Positions 24,810 through 33,201 of a stretch of DNA of 50,350 nt are shown here, piece after piece. Source of the stretch: Desmonostoc geniculatum HA4340-LM1 (lineage in GTDB: Bacteria > Cyanobacteriota > Cyanobacteriia > Cyanobacteriales > Nostocaceae); NCBI GenBank assembly GCA_019359545.1, contig JAHHHB010000044.1:1-50350 (forward strand), read 5' to 3'. The notes below the pieces were generated by a model. It worked only from the letters and a program-made list of their open reading frames with translations. It did no database searches and was not told the DNA's origin. How positions within the stretch are numbered: the first letter of the stretch is position 1; the number at the start of each line of letters is the position of its first letter. The translations under genes and the position numbers were made by a program.

Positions 24810-26846
24810 TTATTTTTGACGAAGAGGAATAGTAATCACAAATTCAGCCCCACTCCCTGGGCGGGAAATACATTCCAAAGTGCCACCATGCTTTTGTGAA
24901 ATAATTTGGTAGCTAATAGACAACCCCATGCCAGTGCCTTTACCAATGGGCTTAGTACTAAAGAACGGGTCAAAAAGCCGCTGTTTCACTTCCTTGGGTA
25001 TTCCCAATCCATTGTCAGCAATACGAATAACTACTTGTTTTTCGCTAGTGAGTTCAGTCTGAATGCAAATCTGGGGAGAAGTCATTTGTCGTTTGTTATT
25101 TGTCATTTGTCCTCTTTTACTAAGTTGAGCCACTGCGTTAGACGGGTCTTTGAGCTTAGAGCAAGTGGCGTCTAAGCGGACGTTTCCTCCATTCAGACTT
25201 TGCGATTCATTTGATGCCAATGACGAATGACAAATGACAAATGACTCTTCAATCGCATCGATCGCATTTGCCAAAATATTCATAAATACCTGATTGAGTT
25301 GTCCTGCATAACATTCAACTAAAGGCAAATTACTGTATTGTTTGATCACCTGAATGGCAGGGCGGTCAGGTGTGGCCTTGATGCGATGTTCGAGAATCAT
25401 CAGCGTACTATCGATTCCCTCATGGATATCTACCTCTTTCATATCAGCTTCATCCATACGCGAGAAATTGCGTAAGGATAAAACAATCTCTCGAATTCGC
25501 TGTGCCCCAACTTTCATTGAGTTGAGGAGTTTGGGCAAGTCCTCTATCAAAAATTCTAGGTCAATCTCTGCTGCTAATTCTTCAATTTCAGAGATGGGAT
25601 GGGGATGGAGTTGCTGATAGAGTCGAATGAATCCCACTAGGTTTTGAATGTAGTCGTTGGCGTGGGTGAGATTGCCGTAAATGAAATTCACAGGGTTATT
25701 GATTTCGTGAGCAACACCTGCCACCAATTGTCCCAAACCTGACATTTTCTCACTTTGGACAAGCTGCATTTGAGTTTGCTGGAGTTCCTCAACGGCTTTT
25801 TCTAAATCTTTTGTCCGCTGCTTTAACTGAGTTTCTGCCCGTACACGCTCAGTAATTTGAAATGTTGTTCCTACCAACCTATAGATTCTACCTTCACTGT
25901 CTTTGAGGGGATTAATTGTAGTTATTGACCAAATTTCCTCACCTTGGAAAGTCAAGCATTCTTCGTAAGTCATGGGCACACCTGCTTCTACGCAGTTTAC
26001 ATATCTCTGACGGACTGCTGCACCCTCCACAACACCAGACACATCTTCTGGTGTTTTACCAATTACTTCTGTGCTACTGATACCAGAGACACGTTCTGTA
26101 GCTGGATTCCAACCCGTGAAGCGAAAGTCCCCATCTTCTAGAACATCCACTGCAAATATCAAATGTTCAGATCCCTCGTAGACAGTCCGAAGGAATTGCT
26201 CTTTCTGTTGGAGTTGGACTTGTGCCAGTTTACGCTCCGTGATGTCGGTAACAGCACCAACAAAACCAACGTTCTGGCCTGTGGAATCTTTGAAAGAATA
26301 AGACCTGAGGAAAGTCTGCATAATCCGACCACTAGCAGACTGTTGCTCAACCTCACCTACCCAGGACTGACCCGAAATAGTAGCTTGCCATATCTCCTTG
26401 GCAAGTGCCGAGTTAGTAAACACAGCAGAAAAGCCTCCAAATTTCATGAAGTCCTGCACAGTTTCGCATTCATAAAACTTGGAAAATGCCGAATTTTGGT
26501 AGATGTGATTACCCGCAGCATCCGCTATGCCAATAGCATCACTGGAGCTTTCTACCGCTTGCTTGTAAAGCATTAATTCTGCTTGTGCCTGTTGCCGTTG
26601 GGCAATCTCAGCTTGTAGTGCCTCGTTACATTTGATTAATTCTTTAGTCTGTTTTTCTACTTGTCTTTGGAGTTCTGTATAAGCTTGCTGGAGTGCCTCG
26701 TGGGTTTGTTGACGCTCCTTCATCTCGTTAACGATTTGCAATAGAAAGGCAATAGAAACATTTTCCTGTTGGTTTATAAGTGGACAAGTACTGACGAGTT
26801 CCCGTAGGTGATTGCAGGACTCATTTATTTTGTTGTCCTTTTGCAT
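24810..26846 (-). CDS. PAS-domain sensor histidine kinase
   Basis: A 678-residue soluble kinase. An N-terminal coiled coil (~45-92) is followed by PAS domains at ~93-205 and ~214-335 (each ending in DITERK / QITERV), a second coiled coil (~336-366), a HisKA-like H-box with His380 (GVAHEINNPVNF), and a HATPase domain. The HATPase has the N-box NILANAIDAIEE (~523-534), G1 DNGLGIP (~611-617), F-box FDPFFSTKP and G2 GTGMGLS. Between the N-box and the next strand lies a ~55-residue Ser/Asn/Gln-rich insert (~536-590) encoded by an inverted repeat. The kinase is near a response regulator and STAS gene, so it may feed that pathway; this is inferred from position. Confidence 0.93.
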   Translation of the reverse strand: MQKDNKINESCNHLRELVSTCPLINQQENVSIAFLLQIVNEMKERQQTHEALQQAYTELQRQVEKQTKELIKCNEALQAEIAQRQQAQAELMLYKQAVESSSDAIGIADAAGNHIYQNSAFSKFYECETVQDFMKFGGFSAVFTNSALAKEIWQATISGQSWVGEVEQQSASGRIMQTFLRSYSFKDSTGQNVGFVGAVTDITERKLAQVQLQQKEQFLRTVYEGSEHLIFAVDVLEDGDFRFTGWNPATERVSGISSTEVIGKTPEDVSGVVEGAAVRQRYVNCVEAGVPMTYEECLTFQGEEIWSITTINPLKDSEGRIYRLVGTTFQITERVRAETQLKQRTKDLEKAVEELQQTQMQLVQSEKMSGLGQLVAGVAHEINNPVNFIYGNLTHANDYIQNLVGFIRLYQQLHPHPISEIEELAAEIDLEFLIEDLPKLLNSMKVGAQRIREIVLSLRNFSRMDEADMKEVDIHEGIDSTLMILEHRIKATPDRPAIQVIKQYSNLPLVECYAGQLNQVFMNILANAIDAIEESFVICHSSLASNESQSLNGGNVRLDATCSKLKDPSNAVAQLSKRGQMTNNKRQMTSPQICIQTELTSEKQVVIRIADNGLGIPKEVKQRLFDPFFSTKPIGKGTGMGLSISYQIISQKHGGTLECISRPGSGAEFVITIPLRQK
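25077..25241. repeat. CATTTGTC / GACAAATG repeat inserted in frame in histidine kinase
   Basis: GTCATTTGTCGTTTGTTATT and iterated TTTGTC units are mirrored 110 bp later by ATGACGAATGACAAATGACA. The 165 bp element encodes residues ~536-590 of the kinase, inside the ATP-binding domain but in the variable region after the N-box. The frame stays open. Confidence 0.75.
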
Positions 26847-26980
26847 ACTCGAAGTCCTGTTTGTAACTGGAGTTGAAATGCACTTTCGGTCTCAAAGAAC
26901 TTCTCTGAGGCATTGCTTCTGCTGTTTTAGTATTCCCTGTGTCTGTTATTTCTCAACAGAAAATACTAAAAGTGAGAAGT

Positions 26981-27302
26981 TATAGCGGTTCCCATTCAGA
27001 TGCGGTACAAGATTATATCGCTAGGTGTAGGGGCACGGCACTGCCCATAGGTGTCAACTTCAGCTCAAACCTTTGTCCCACATACGCTTTACCCCCCTTA
27101 ATCCCCCCTTGTAAAAGGGGGGAAAAAAGAATCTAGTTCCCTCCCCTTTATAAGGGGAGGGTTAGGGTGGGGTGACGCGGTGAGTAACGCTAAGTGAATG
27201 AACTCAATATCAAGTCTTGATAAGGGTTTCACGTTAAGTTGACACCACTGGGCACTGCCGTGCCCCTACAGGTGTATCTCACGCTTGTCGGGAAACGCTA
27301 TA
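26981..27302. mobile_element. Composite MITE-like element, copy B
   Basis: This ~322 bp copy has the same outer arms in the same direction as copy A at 2597-2910: TATAGCGGTTCCCATTCAGA on the left, GGTGTATCTCAC and GGGAAACGCTATA on the right. Its core at 27050-27246 is reversed relative to copy A. It is non-coding and lies between the divergent 5' side of the histidine kinase gene and the 3' end of the HTH/GrpE-like gene; 26847-27432 contains nothing else beyond a short palindromic repeat (27370-27432). Confidence 0.85.
27050..27246 (-). repeat. Core of composite MITE B (reversed relative to copy A)
   Basis: It is bounded by GGTGTCAACTT / TTAAGTTGACACC. The AAGGGTTTCACGTTAAGTT side, on the left in copy A as its complement, is here on the right. 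The internal GGGGGG-rich hairpins are reversed in order as well. Confidence 0.85.
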
Positions 27303-27432
27303 CTATATGATTTATTACTCCTCAGTGTTAGTTTCTAATTCCTGACTTTCTCAATAGATTCTATGGATTGGAGACTGGGAAGCTTTTTGATCGTCTTCCC
27401 AGATTCCCCCATTCCCTATTCCCCATTCCCTT

Positions 27433-28086
27433 TTACACAGGACTGACTTTAGCTCTATAAAGCAGCTTGTCACCTTGAAGGTAACCAGTGTAGCGCACCT
27501 TGACTATTTCTCCAGGTTGTGGAGTTCCCTCCATCAATTGGTGTAGTTGAGGATCGTAGGGTACTTCTGCTCCCACAGATGCGATCGCTTCCACTCCCCA
27601 TCCTTGTAAAAGTTTTTCTAGGGGTTTCTGCACCAACGGCAATATTTTGACTGCTGCTAGCTGTGGATTTTCCTGGGCTTTTTGTGCTGCTGTTGGCCAT
27701 TGCAACAACAAAGACTCCAGCAGTTGTAAAGTTGACTGCTGGAGTTCTTGTAGTAATATTTCTCGCTGCTGTTGTAGTTGAAGTTGCAAGCGATCGTACT
27801 CTATTTTTAAATTTGCAATTTCTTGTAATAATTCTTGATTATTAGCTGCTGTATTTTGTAATAATTCTACACTTGAAAAAGTTATGACTAATTCACTCAA
27901 TGACATCTGTAGCACTGGCGACAGCTTCAGCAGCACATCTACCCGCATCTGCTCTAGCCTTCCTTGTCGTAACCGCAAAATTTGACGCTCTGAGACACCA
28001 GCAGCACGACTGAGCGCTTTAAAACTAGAAATACCCACTCGTTGCATTAAATTTTGTAACTTTTGGGTGAAATCAATATTGGGCAT
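27433..28086 (-). CDS. HTH protein with coiled coil and GrpE-like C-terminus
   Basis: A 217-residue protein. Residues ~8-68 resemble an XRE-type helix-turn-helix (SSFKALSRAAGVSERQILRLRQGRL). Residues ~75-128 are a long coiled coil. Residues ~145-215 resemble the GrpE beta-domain end (WGVEAIASVGAEVPYDPQLH, then PGEIVKVRYTGYLQGDKLLYRAKV), where GrpE proteins have the G-V-x-x-I/P-x-x-G-x-x-F-D-P-x-x-H pattern. GrpE is the DnaK nucleotide exchange factor, so this may couple DNA binding to chaperone function. This is inference from pattern. It could also be annotated simply as GrpE-like. Confidence 0.7.
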   Translation of the reverse strand: MPNIDFTQKLQNLMQRVGISSFKALSRAAGVSERQILRLRQGRLEQMRVDVLLKLSPVLQMSLSELVITFSSVELLQNTAANNQELLQEIANLKIEYDRLQLQLQQQREILLQELQQSTLQLLESLLLQWPTAAQKAQENPQLAAVKILPLVQKPLEKLLQGWGVEAIASVGAEVPYDPQLHQLMEGTPQPGEIVKVRYTGYLQGDKLLYRAKVSPV

Positions 28087-28248
28087 GGGGCATTGGGCAT
28101 TGGGAACAAAAGGCAGGGGGGCAGAGGGGCAGAGGGGCAGGGGGGCAGAGGGGAGGGGGGAGGGGGAGCAGGGGAAGAGAAATTAATTCTTTCATCTCCC
28201 TCATCTTCTCATGCCCCATGCCCCATGCCCCATGCCCCATTCCCTATT
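28085..28248. repeat. GGGGCAGAGG / CATGCCCCATG repeat block
   Basis: A run of GGGGCATTGGGCATTGGGAA, then GGGGCAGAGGGGCAGAGGGG units, then CCCCATGCCCCATGCCCC, forms a compound hairpin. It lies between the GrpE-like gene and the dps gene; the ORF across it at 28063-28329 is repeat-derived. Confidence 0.8.
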
Positions 28249-28249
28249 C

Positions 28250-28741
28250 CTATTCTTCCAGCAAACTTCTCAACATCCAAGCTGTCTTTTCGTGTACTTG
28301 CATCCGTTGAGTCAATAAATCGGCCGTAGGTTCGTCGTTAACTTCGTCCACTACGGGGAAAATAGACCGCGCAGTTCTGACTACGGCTTCTTGTCCGTCC
28401 ACTAGTAAGTGGATCATTTCGACAGCTTTAGGAACTCCAGGAGTTTCTGGAATCGAACTTAATTTGGCATATTCGCTGTAGGTTCCTGGTGCAGGATAGC
28501 CAAGCGCTCTAATTCTCTCGGCAATTAAATCAACTGCTAACGCTAATTCTGTATACTGGGTTTCAAACATCAGGTGCAATGTTTGGAACATCGGCCCAGT
28601 CACATTCCAATGGAAATTATGAGTTTTCAGATACAGTGTGTAGGTGTCAGCCAACAGCCGAGATAATCCCTCGGCAATTTTAGCCCTACTCGCCTCGTCA
28701 ATGCCGATATTTACGTTTTTGACTGTTACTTTTGATGACAT
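28250..28741 (-). CDS. dps: Dps family ferritin-like DNA-protection protein
   Basis: A 163-residue protein that oxidises Fe(II) with H2O2 and stores iron in a dodecamer, protecting DNA. The Dps ferroxidase signature is visible: [20 protein letters not shown] (His residues at ~41, 44 and 56) and [11 protein letters not shown] (Asp71, Glu75). Length is typical. The ATG has an excellent ribosome binding site (AGGAGAAAATT). A sulfiredoxin gene lies upstream on the same strand, both relating to peroxide stress, but ~120 bp of repeat separates them. Confidence 0.95.
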   Translation of the reverse strand: MSSKVTVKNVNIGIDEASRAKIAEGLSRLLADTYTLYLKTHNFHWNVTGPMFQTLHLMFETQYTELALAVDLIAERIRALGYPAPGTYSEYAKLSSIPETPGVPKAVEMIHLLVDGQEAVVRTARSIFPVVDEVNDEPTADLLTQRMQVHEKTAWMLRSLLEE

Positions 28742-28767
28742 AATTTTCTCCTAATTAGGTTATATGT

Positions 28768-28866
28768 AATTGGGGAGTGGGGAGTGGTGAGTAGGCAGTG
28801 GGGAGTAGGAATTGGTTATTAATTATTCTCCCCCATCTCCCCCATCTCCCCCACTCCCCATTCCCT
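28768..28866. repeat. GGGGAGTGGGGAGTGG / CTCCCCCATCTCCC repeat
   Basis: GGGGAGTGGGGAGTGGTGAG on the left faces CCCCCATCTCCCCCATCTCC on the right around ~30 bp. It fills the dps-sulfiredoxin gap. Confidence 0.75.
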
Positions 28867-29128
28867 ATGCCAAGTGCATCTTCAAAACGCTACGGGGTGC
28901 TTTACGGACTCTGGCTAAAACGGTTTCTTTGCCTAAACGTTGGCAAGCTTCATACCGATGGCAACCAGAAAAGCCATAATATTGTCCATCTACTTCTAGA
29001 ACATCTATCGGTTCTTGCTGCCCAATCTGAGCAATCGATTCCATTAAGGTTTGTACTTTATTTGGATCGTTTGTACGGGGCAACGGGCGTTTAATCTGAT
29101 TTAATGGAATTTCTTGGACTCTAACCAT
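28865..29128 (-). CDS. srx: Sulfiredoxin
   Basis: An 87-residue cytoplasmic enzyme that uses ATP and thiol to reduce hyperoxidised (sulfinic) 2-Cys peroxiredoxin. The hallmark FSGCHR is at 53-58, with catalytic Cys56. The fold is ParB-like (VRVQEIPLNQIKRPLPR, QEPIDVLEVDG). Length is normal for cyanobacterial Srx. Its closeness to dps on the same strand suits peroxide defence. It is divergent from the SpoIID-like gene, with 118 bp between the starts. Confidence 0.93.
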   Translation of the reverse strand: MVRVQEIPLNQIKRPLPRTNDPNKVQTLMESIAQIGQQEPIDVLEVDGQYYGFSGCHRYEACQRLGKETVLARVRKAPRSVLKMHLA

Positions 29129-29246
29129 AAGGAGTTTATCAATTAGTTCTGTCTTGTGCCTTTAAATAAATCATAATCGTTATGACTTTGTTTTGCAAGT
29201 AGTGTTTATTTGGGGCAAAACTGGTAATGGTATCATTGGAGCACTC

Positions 29247-30914
29247 ATGCGACAAAAAGACCGCGCTACAAAGCAATTGGAAAATCAGCTCCAACGCCGC
29301 ATTCAGGGGCAAAATAAGGTAGCCATGAAATTTTCCTTTTGGCGTTTTTCTTACACTGTGGTGGCGACATTTAGCCTATTGGGGCTGACTGCGGCATCGG
29401 GGCCTGAGAGCAATATCCAGGATGTAGAACTAAAAATTGGGATTGTGCAGCGATTTGGCGCCGAAGCCACAGCGAAACTGCAACTGGAACCGACAAAGGG
29501 CGATCGCTTAAAGCTAAAATTTCAAACGGGTAACAAGCAGCAAGTTGTGGTTACCAATAAGCCTGTGAAGCTGGAAACAGTTATGCAAGCTTTACCCCAG
29601 CCAGCAGTTGAAGAAGTGGTAATCTTGGGTACGTACCGCACCTTTGAAACTGCGGAAGACAGTGCAAAAAAATGGCGTTCTCAGGGAATGGAAGTGGAAA
29701 TAGCCCAGCCAGAACGCTGGCAGGTTTGGGCGAAACGCGACGTTTACAGCACTCCTTTACTGCGACGCTTGTTGTTGCAGAACATCCAAGCTACTAACCA
29801 AGAAAAAGTATATCTTGATACTAAGATTACCAAACAAGTACCGCGAGTGAGTTGGGTGGTGGATGGTAAGCGCTACAGCCTAAGTCAGTTGGAAGTCAGC
29901 ACTGATAAAAACTTGATTCGGGTGAATAAAAGCGATAAACCAGAGAATGCTCGTTTGTATGCAGGGCGGCTAAATTTACAGCCAAATGCTTACGGTACAT
30001 ATACTTTAGTTAACGAAGTGCCCTTAGAAACTTATTTGCGTGGAGTTGTGCCTTATGAAATAGGCATTGATGCGCCAACAACGGCGCTAGAAGCCCAAGC
30101 AATTCTGGCTCGCACTTATGCTTTGAGAAATTTACGTAGATTTGCCGCAGATAACTATCAGTTGTGTGCTGATACTCACTGCCAAGTTTATTATGGATTG
30201 AATGGAGCAGCTCTTAAAACAGATAAAGCGATCGCTGCAACCAGAGGTAAGGTACTAACTTATAAAAACGAACTAGTAGACGCCTTGTATTCTTCCACCA
30301 CTGGTGGCGTCACCGCCTCCTTCAGCGATGTCTGGAATGGTGAAGATCGTCCTTATCTGCGCCCTGTAATCGATGCTGCTACTAATCTTTGGAACTTGTC
30401 GAAGCAAAGTTTAGCTGATGAAAAGAACTTCCAAAAGTTTATTAATATGCAACAAGGTTTTAATGAAAGTAAGTGGAATATGTTTCGTTGGCGCAGGGAA
30501 ACTCGTTTAGAGGATATTATCAAAGATTTACAGAAATTTTTGCTTTCTAAAAATAGTCCTCATGCCAAATTTAAGACAATCCAGGCTATGGCTGTGGTGA
30601 AACGAAGCGACAGTGGACGCATCCTCGAACTCGCTGTCAAAACTGATAAAAGCACATTTCTTCTCCACAAAGACGAAGTTCGCAGTGCTTTTGCCGCTCC
30701 CACAAGTACACTTTTTTATATAGAACCCTTGAATAAAGGCAAACCAGAACTCTGGGGATACGCCTTCATTGGTGGTGGATTAGGACATGGAGTCGGCTTG
30801 AGTCAAACTGGCGCTCAAAATTTAGCTAAACTTGGTTGGTCGAGCCAGAAAATTCTGCAATTCTACTATCCTGATACTGAGATTAAAATTCTCAGTCAAG
30901 AGATTAAGCTTTAA
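29247..30914 (+). CDS. SpoIID/LytB domain protein (peptidoglycan-related)
   Basis: A 555-residue exported protein. A hydrophobic segment (about 27-50 from this start, FSYTVVATFSLLGLTAA) acts as signal peptide or anchor. It is followed by an unassigned region and the SpoIID domain at ~245-500, with VNEVPLETYLRGVVPYEIG, LEAQAILARTYAL, YSSTTGGVTASFSDVW and GHGVGLSQTGAQNLA. SpoIID domains cleave denuded glycan strands; cyanobacterial members likely act in cell wall remodelling. ATG 29247 has GGAG at a good distance. The ATG at 29325 would put the signal peptide right at the N-terminus and is a real alternative. Confidence 0.9.
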   Translation: MRQKDRATKQLENQLQRRIQGQNKVAMKFSFWRFSYTVVATFSLLGLTAASGPESNIQDVELKIGIVQRFGAEATAKLQLEPTKGDRLKLKFQTGNKQQVVVTNKPVKLETVMQALPQPAVEEVVILGTYRTFETAEDSAKKWRSQGMEVEIAQPERWQVWAKRDVYSTPLLRRLLLQNIQATNQEKVYLDTKITKQVPRVSWVVDGKRYSLSQLEVSTDKNLIRVNKSDKPENARLYAGRLNLQPNAYGTYTLVNEVPLETYLRGVVPYEIGIDAPTTALEAQAILARTYALRNLRRFAADNYQLCADTHCQVYYGLNGAALKTDKAIAATRGKVLTYKNELVDALYSSTTGGVTASFSDVWNGEDRPYLRPVIDAATNLWNLSKQSLADEKNFQKFINMQQGFNESKWNMFRWRRETRLEDIIKDLQKFLLSKNSPHAKFKTIQAMAVVKRSDSGRILELAVKTDKSTFLLHKDEVRSAFAAPTSTLFYIEPLNKGKPELWGYAFIGGGLGHGVGLSQTGAQNLAKLGWSSQKILQFYYPDTEIKILSQEIKL

Positions 30915-31038
30915 AGCTAATTAGCACGGCAACTTTAGTCATGAAGAAAAACAATCGAGTCATGAGTTCGCTAATTTATATTCATAAAAACACTGACAAC
31001 GCTAGTTTCAAACGCAGTTTTAGCCAATAACTAAAGTT

Positions 31039-31141
31039 AGGGACTTCCAACGAAAAAAATATTCAATAGTAGGGTAGCACAGCTGTGCTACCCTACTAAT
31101 GTGCAAATAATTTGGGATAATTTATTTTCTGGAAGTCCCTT
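31039..31141. mobile_element. MITE-like element with TAGGGACTTCCA ends
   Basis: Terminal inverted repeats TTAGGGACTTCCA ... TGGAAGTCCCTTA enclose a perfect central palindrome (TAGTAGGGTAGCACAGC and its mirror, 31067-31100). It has no coding capacity. It lies 124 bp after the SpoIID-like gene and may form a terminator-like hairpin. Confidence 0.8.
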
Positions 31142-31318
31142 AGGTAATTGGACTTTTTTATACTCTAACTTGATAAATATGTGAATAAAGCAGGAACACA
31201 ATGAATTTTATGTTCCTGCTTTGTTATAAAATTAGGCTTTTTGTGAAACTATCATCAGAAAGGATACATACCATTAGGAGAATATTTCTCCTAAATTCGT
31301 TGCTTCTATTATTTCAAC

Positions 31319-31530
31319 ATCATTGACACACTCCCTCGTTTAGAAAACGAGGGATTCTGGGGTCAAACAATGATTGCAGGTACAACCCGTCTTATATCAT
31401 CTAGCCCAATGGACTTGTGGCCATGCCCACTTAATTGAATCATACCATCACCGAATAAATTCGGTTACTCGCTTATATCCCCTGCATGAATGACAGGGGC
31501 TTTACGCATCACAAGTCGTAACTCTTGCAA
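31319..31530 (-). mobile_element. Probable scar of an IS200/605 or TnpB-type element end
   Basis: Read on the minus strand, the segment contains the hairpin AAGCCCCTGTCATTCATGCA with its GGGG arm, then CCGAATTTATTCGG, then a short open stretch ending at TGA (31363-31365), then the hairpin CCCTCGTTTTCTAAACGAGG. This succession of subterminal hairpins after a coding tail resembles the right end, with omega RNA, of TnpB-carrying elements. No transposase or TnpB body is present. The assignment is by pattern only. The rest of 30915-31557 is AT-rich or part of the adjacent MITE. Confidence 0.45.
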
Positions 31531-31557
31531 GAGGTTTATTGTTGAGACGCCTAATTC

Positions 31558-31929
<372 letters not shown>

Positions 31930-32153
31930 TTAGCCGCCCTTTTATATTTGCTTCAATTCTGATACTACGAGAAAAATTAAACGATGTGACTGTAAATTGA
32001 CCCCGATTAGTAATGAAATTTAGTTAGTTAATACAGATAAGTTTTATTTATGAATTATTTGGGGAATGGGGCATAAGGAGATGAGGGGGACGCGGGGAAT
32101 AAGCAATAACGAATCCTATTACTACAAGTGTGGGAGGATGAAAAACAGAACTA

Positions 32154-33191
32154 GTGAGGATCGTGTATAATTCGGAGGCAGCTTTGGAAAAAGCAAAAGT
32201 GCGTGTAGGTTTGGTAGGTACTGGATATGCGGCAAAGTTTCGGGCTGAGGCGTTGCTCAATGATGAGCGAATGGGAGAAGGGCAAGCTGCGCGATCGCAT
32301 TTAGTCGCAGTTGTTGGTCATAATCCAGAGAAAACCCAAACTTTTGCCGAAGAGTACGAAATTGAAGCATTGAGTTCTTGGCAACAGCTAGTAGAACGCC
32401 GAGATATAGATTTGGTGGTGATATCCACTGTAAATCGAGATCATGGGGCGATCGCTCGTGCAGCCCTTACCAACGGTAAACATGTGATTGTCGAGTATCC
32501 GCTTTCCTTGGATGTGGTAGAAGCTGAGGAACTCATCGCCTTGGCTAAAGCACAACAAAAACTCTTACACGTTGAACATCTAGAACTTTTAGGTGGTCTG
32601 CATCAAGCTTTGAAACAAAACTTAGCCAAAATTGGTGAAGTGTTTTATGTCCGCTACAGCACCATCAATCCCCAGAATCCTGCACCCCGCAAATGGACTT
32701 ACAACCACGAACTGTTCGGTTTTCCGTTAATTGGCGCCCTGTCGCGCCTACATCGTCTCACTGATTTATTTGGTAAAGTATTTACTGTTAACTGTCACCA
32801 GCGATATTGGGAAACAGAATCAGAATATTACCAGAGTTGTTTATGCACTAGTCAAATCTGCTTTAACAGTGGACTTTTAGCCCAAGTAGTCTATGGTAAA
32901 GGCGAAACTATTTGGCAGTCAGAACGTAAGTTTGAAGTTCATGGTGAAAAGGGCGGTTTAATTTTTGATGGCGATACAGGATTTTTCATCCAGCCAGGGG
33001 AAACAACATCTATAGAAATTGGTCCTCGGCGGGGTTTGTTCGCCAAAGACACGATTATGGTGTTAGACCATCTTTTTAACGGCACTCCTTTGTACGTTAC
33101 CCCAGAGGAGAGTTTGTATACCCTAAAGGTTGCTGATGCTGCCCAAAGAGCTGCACAAACAGGGTTAACTATATTTATGAAAGATATTTAG
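32154..33191 (+). CDS. bvdR: Biliverdin reductase (Gfo/Idh/MocA fold)
   Basis: A 345-residue NAD(P)H-dependent enzyme reducing biliverdin IXalpha to bilirubin. The N-terminal Rossmann motif is VGLVGTGYAAKFRAEAL. IARAALTNGKHVIVEYPLS and LLHVEHLELLGG, then KWTYNHELFGFPLIGALSRL, agree with my memory of the Synechocystis enzyme. It links to bilin turnover for phycobilisomes. No ATG exists near the N-terminus. GTG 32154 is used; GTG 32163 is equally possible, and a GGAGG sits ~16 bp before. The methionine aminopeptidase gene starts 10 bp after the stop, suggesting co-transcription. Confidence 0.88.
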   Translation: MRIVYNSEAALEKAKVRVGLVGTGYAAKFRAEALLNDERMGEGQAARSHLVAVVGHNPEKTQTFAEEYEIEALSSWQQLVERRDIDLVVISTVNRDHGAIARAALTNGKHVIVEYPLSLDVVEAEELIALAKAQQKLLHVEHLELLGGLHQALKQNLAKIGEVFYVRYSTINPQNPAPRKWTYNHELFGFPLIGALSRLHRLTDLFGKVFTVNCHQRYWETESEYYQSCLCTSQICFNSGLLAQVVYGKGETIWQSERKFEVHGEKGGLIFDGDTGFFIQPGETTSIEIGPRRGLFAKDTIMVLDHLFNGTPLYVTPEESLYTLKVADAAQRAAQTGLTIFMKDI

Positions 33192-33201
33192 ATAAAAATT
33201 G

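Noticed and set aside
26939..27136. 65-residue frame in the composite MITE
   Set aside because: It has no protein-like pattern and matches the non-coding element at 2597.
28063..28329. 88-residue plus-strand frame rich in Gly/Arg
   Set aside because: It is made of GGGGCAGAGG repeat DNA and overlaps the dps and GrpE-like genes in antisense.
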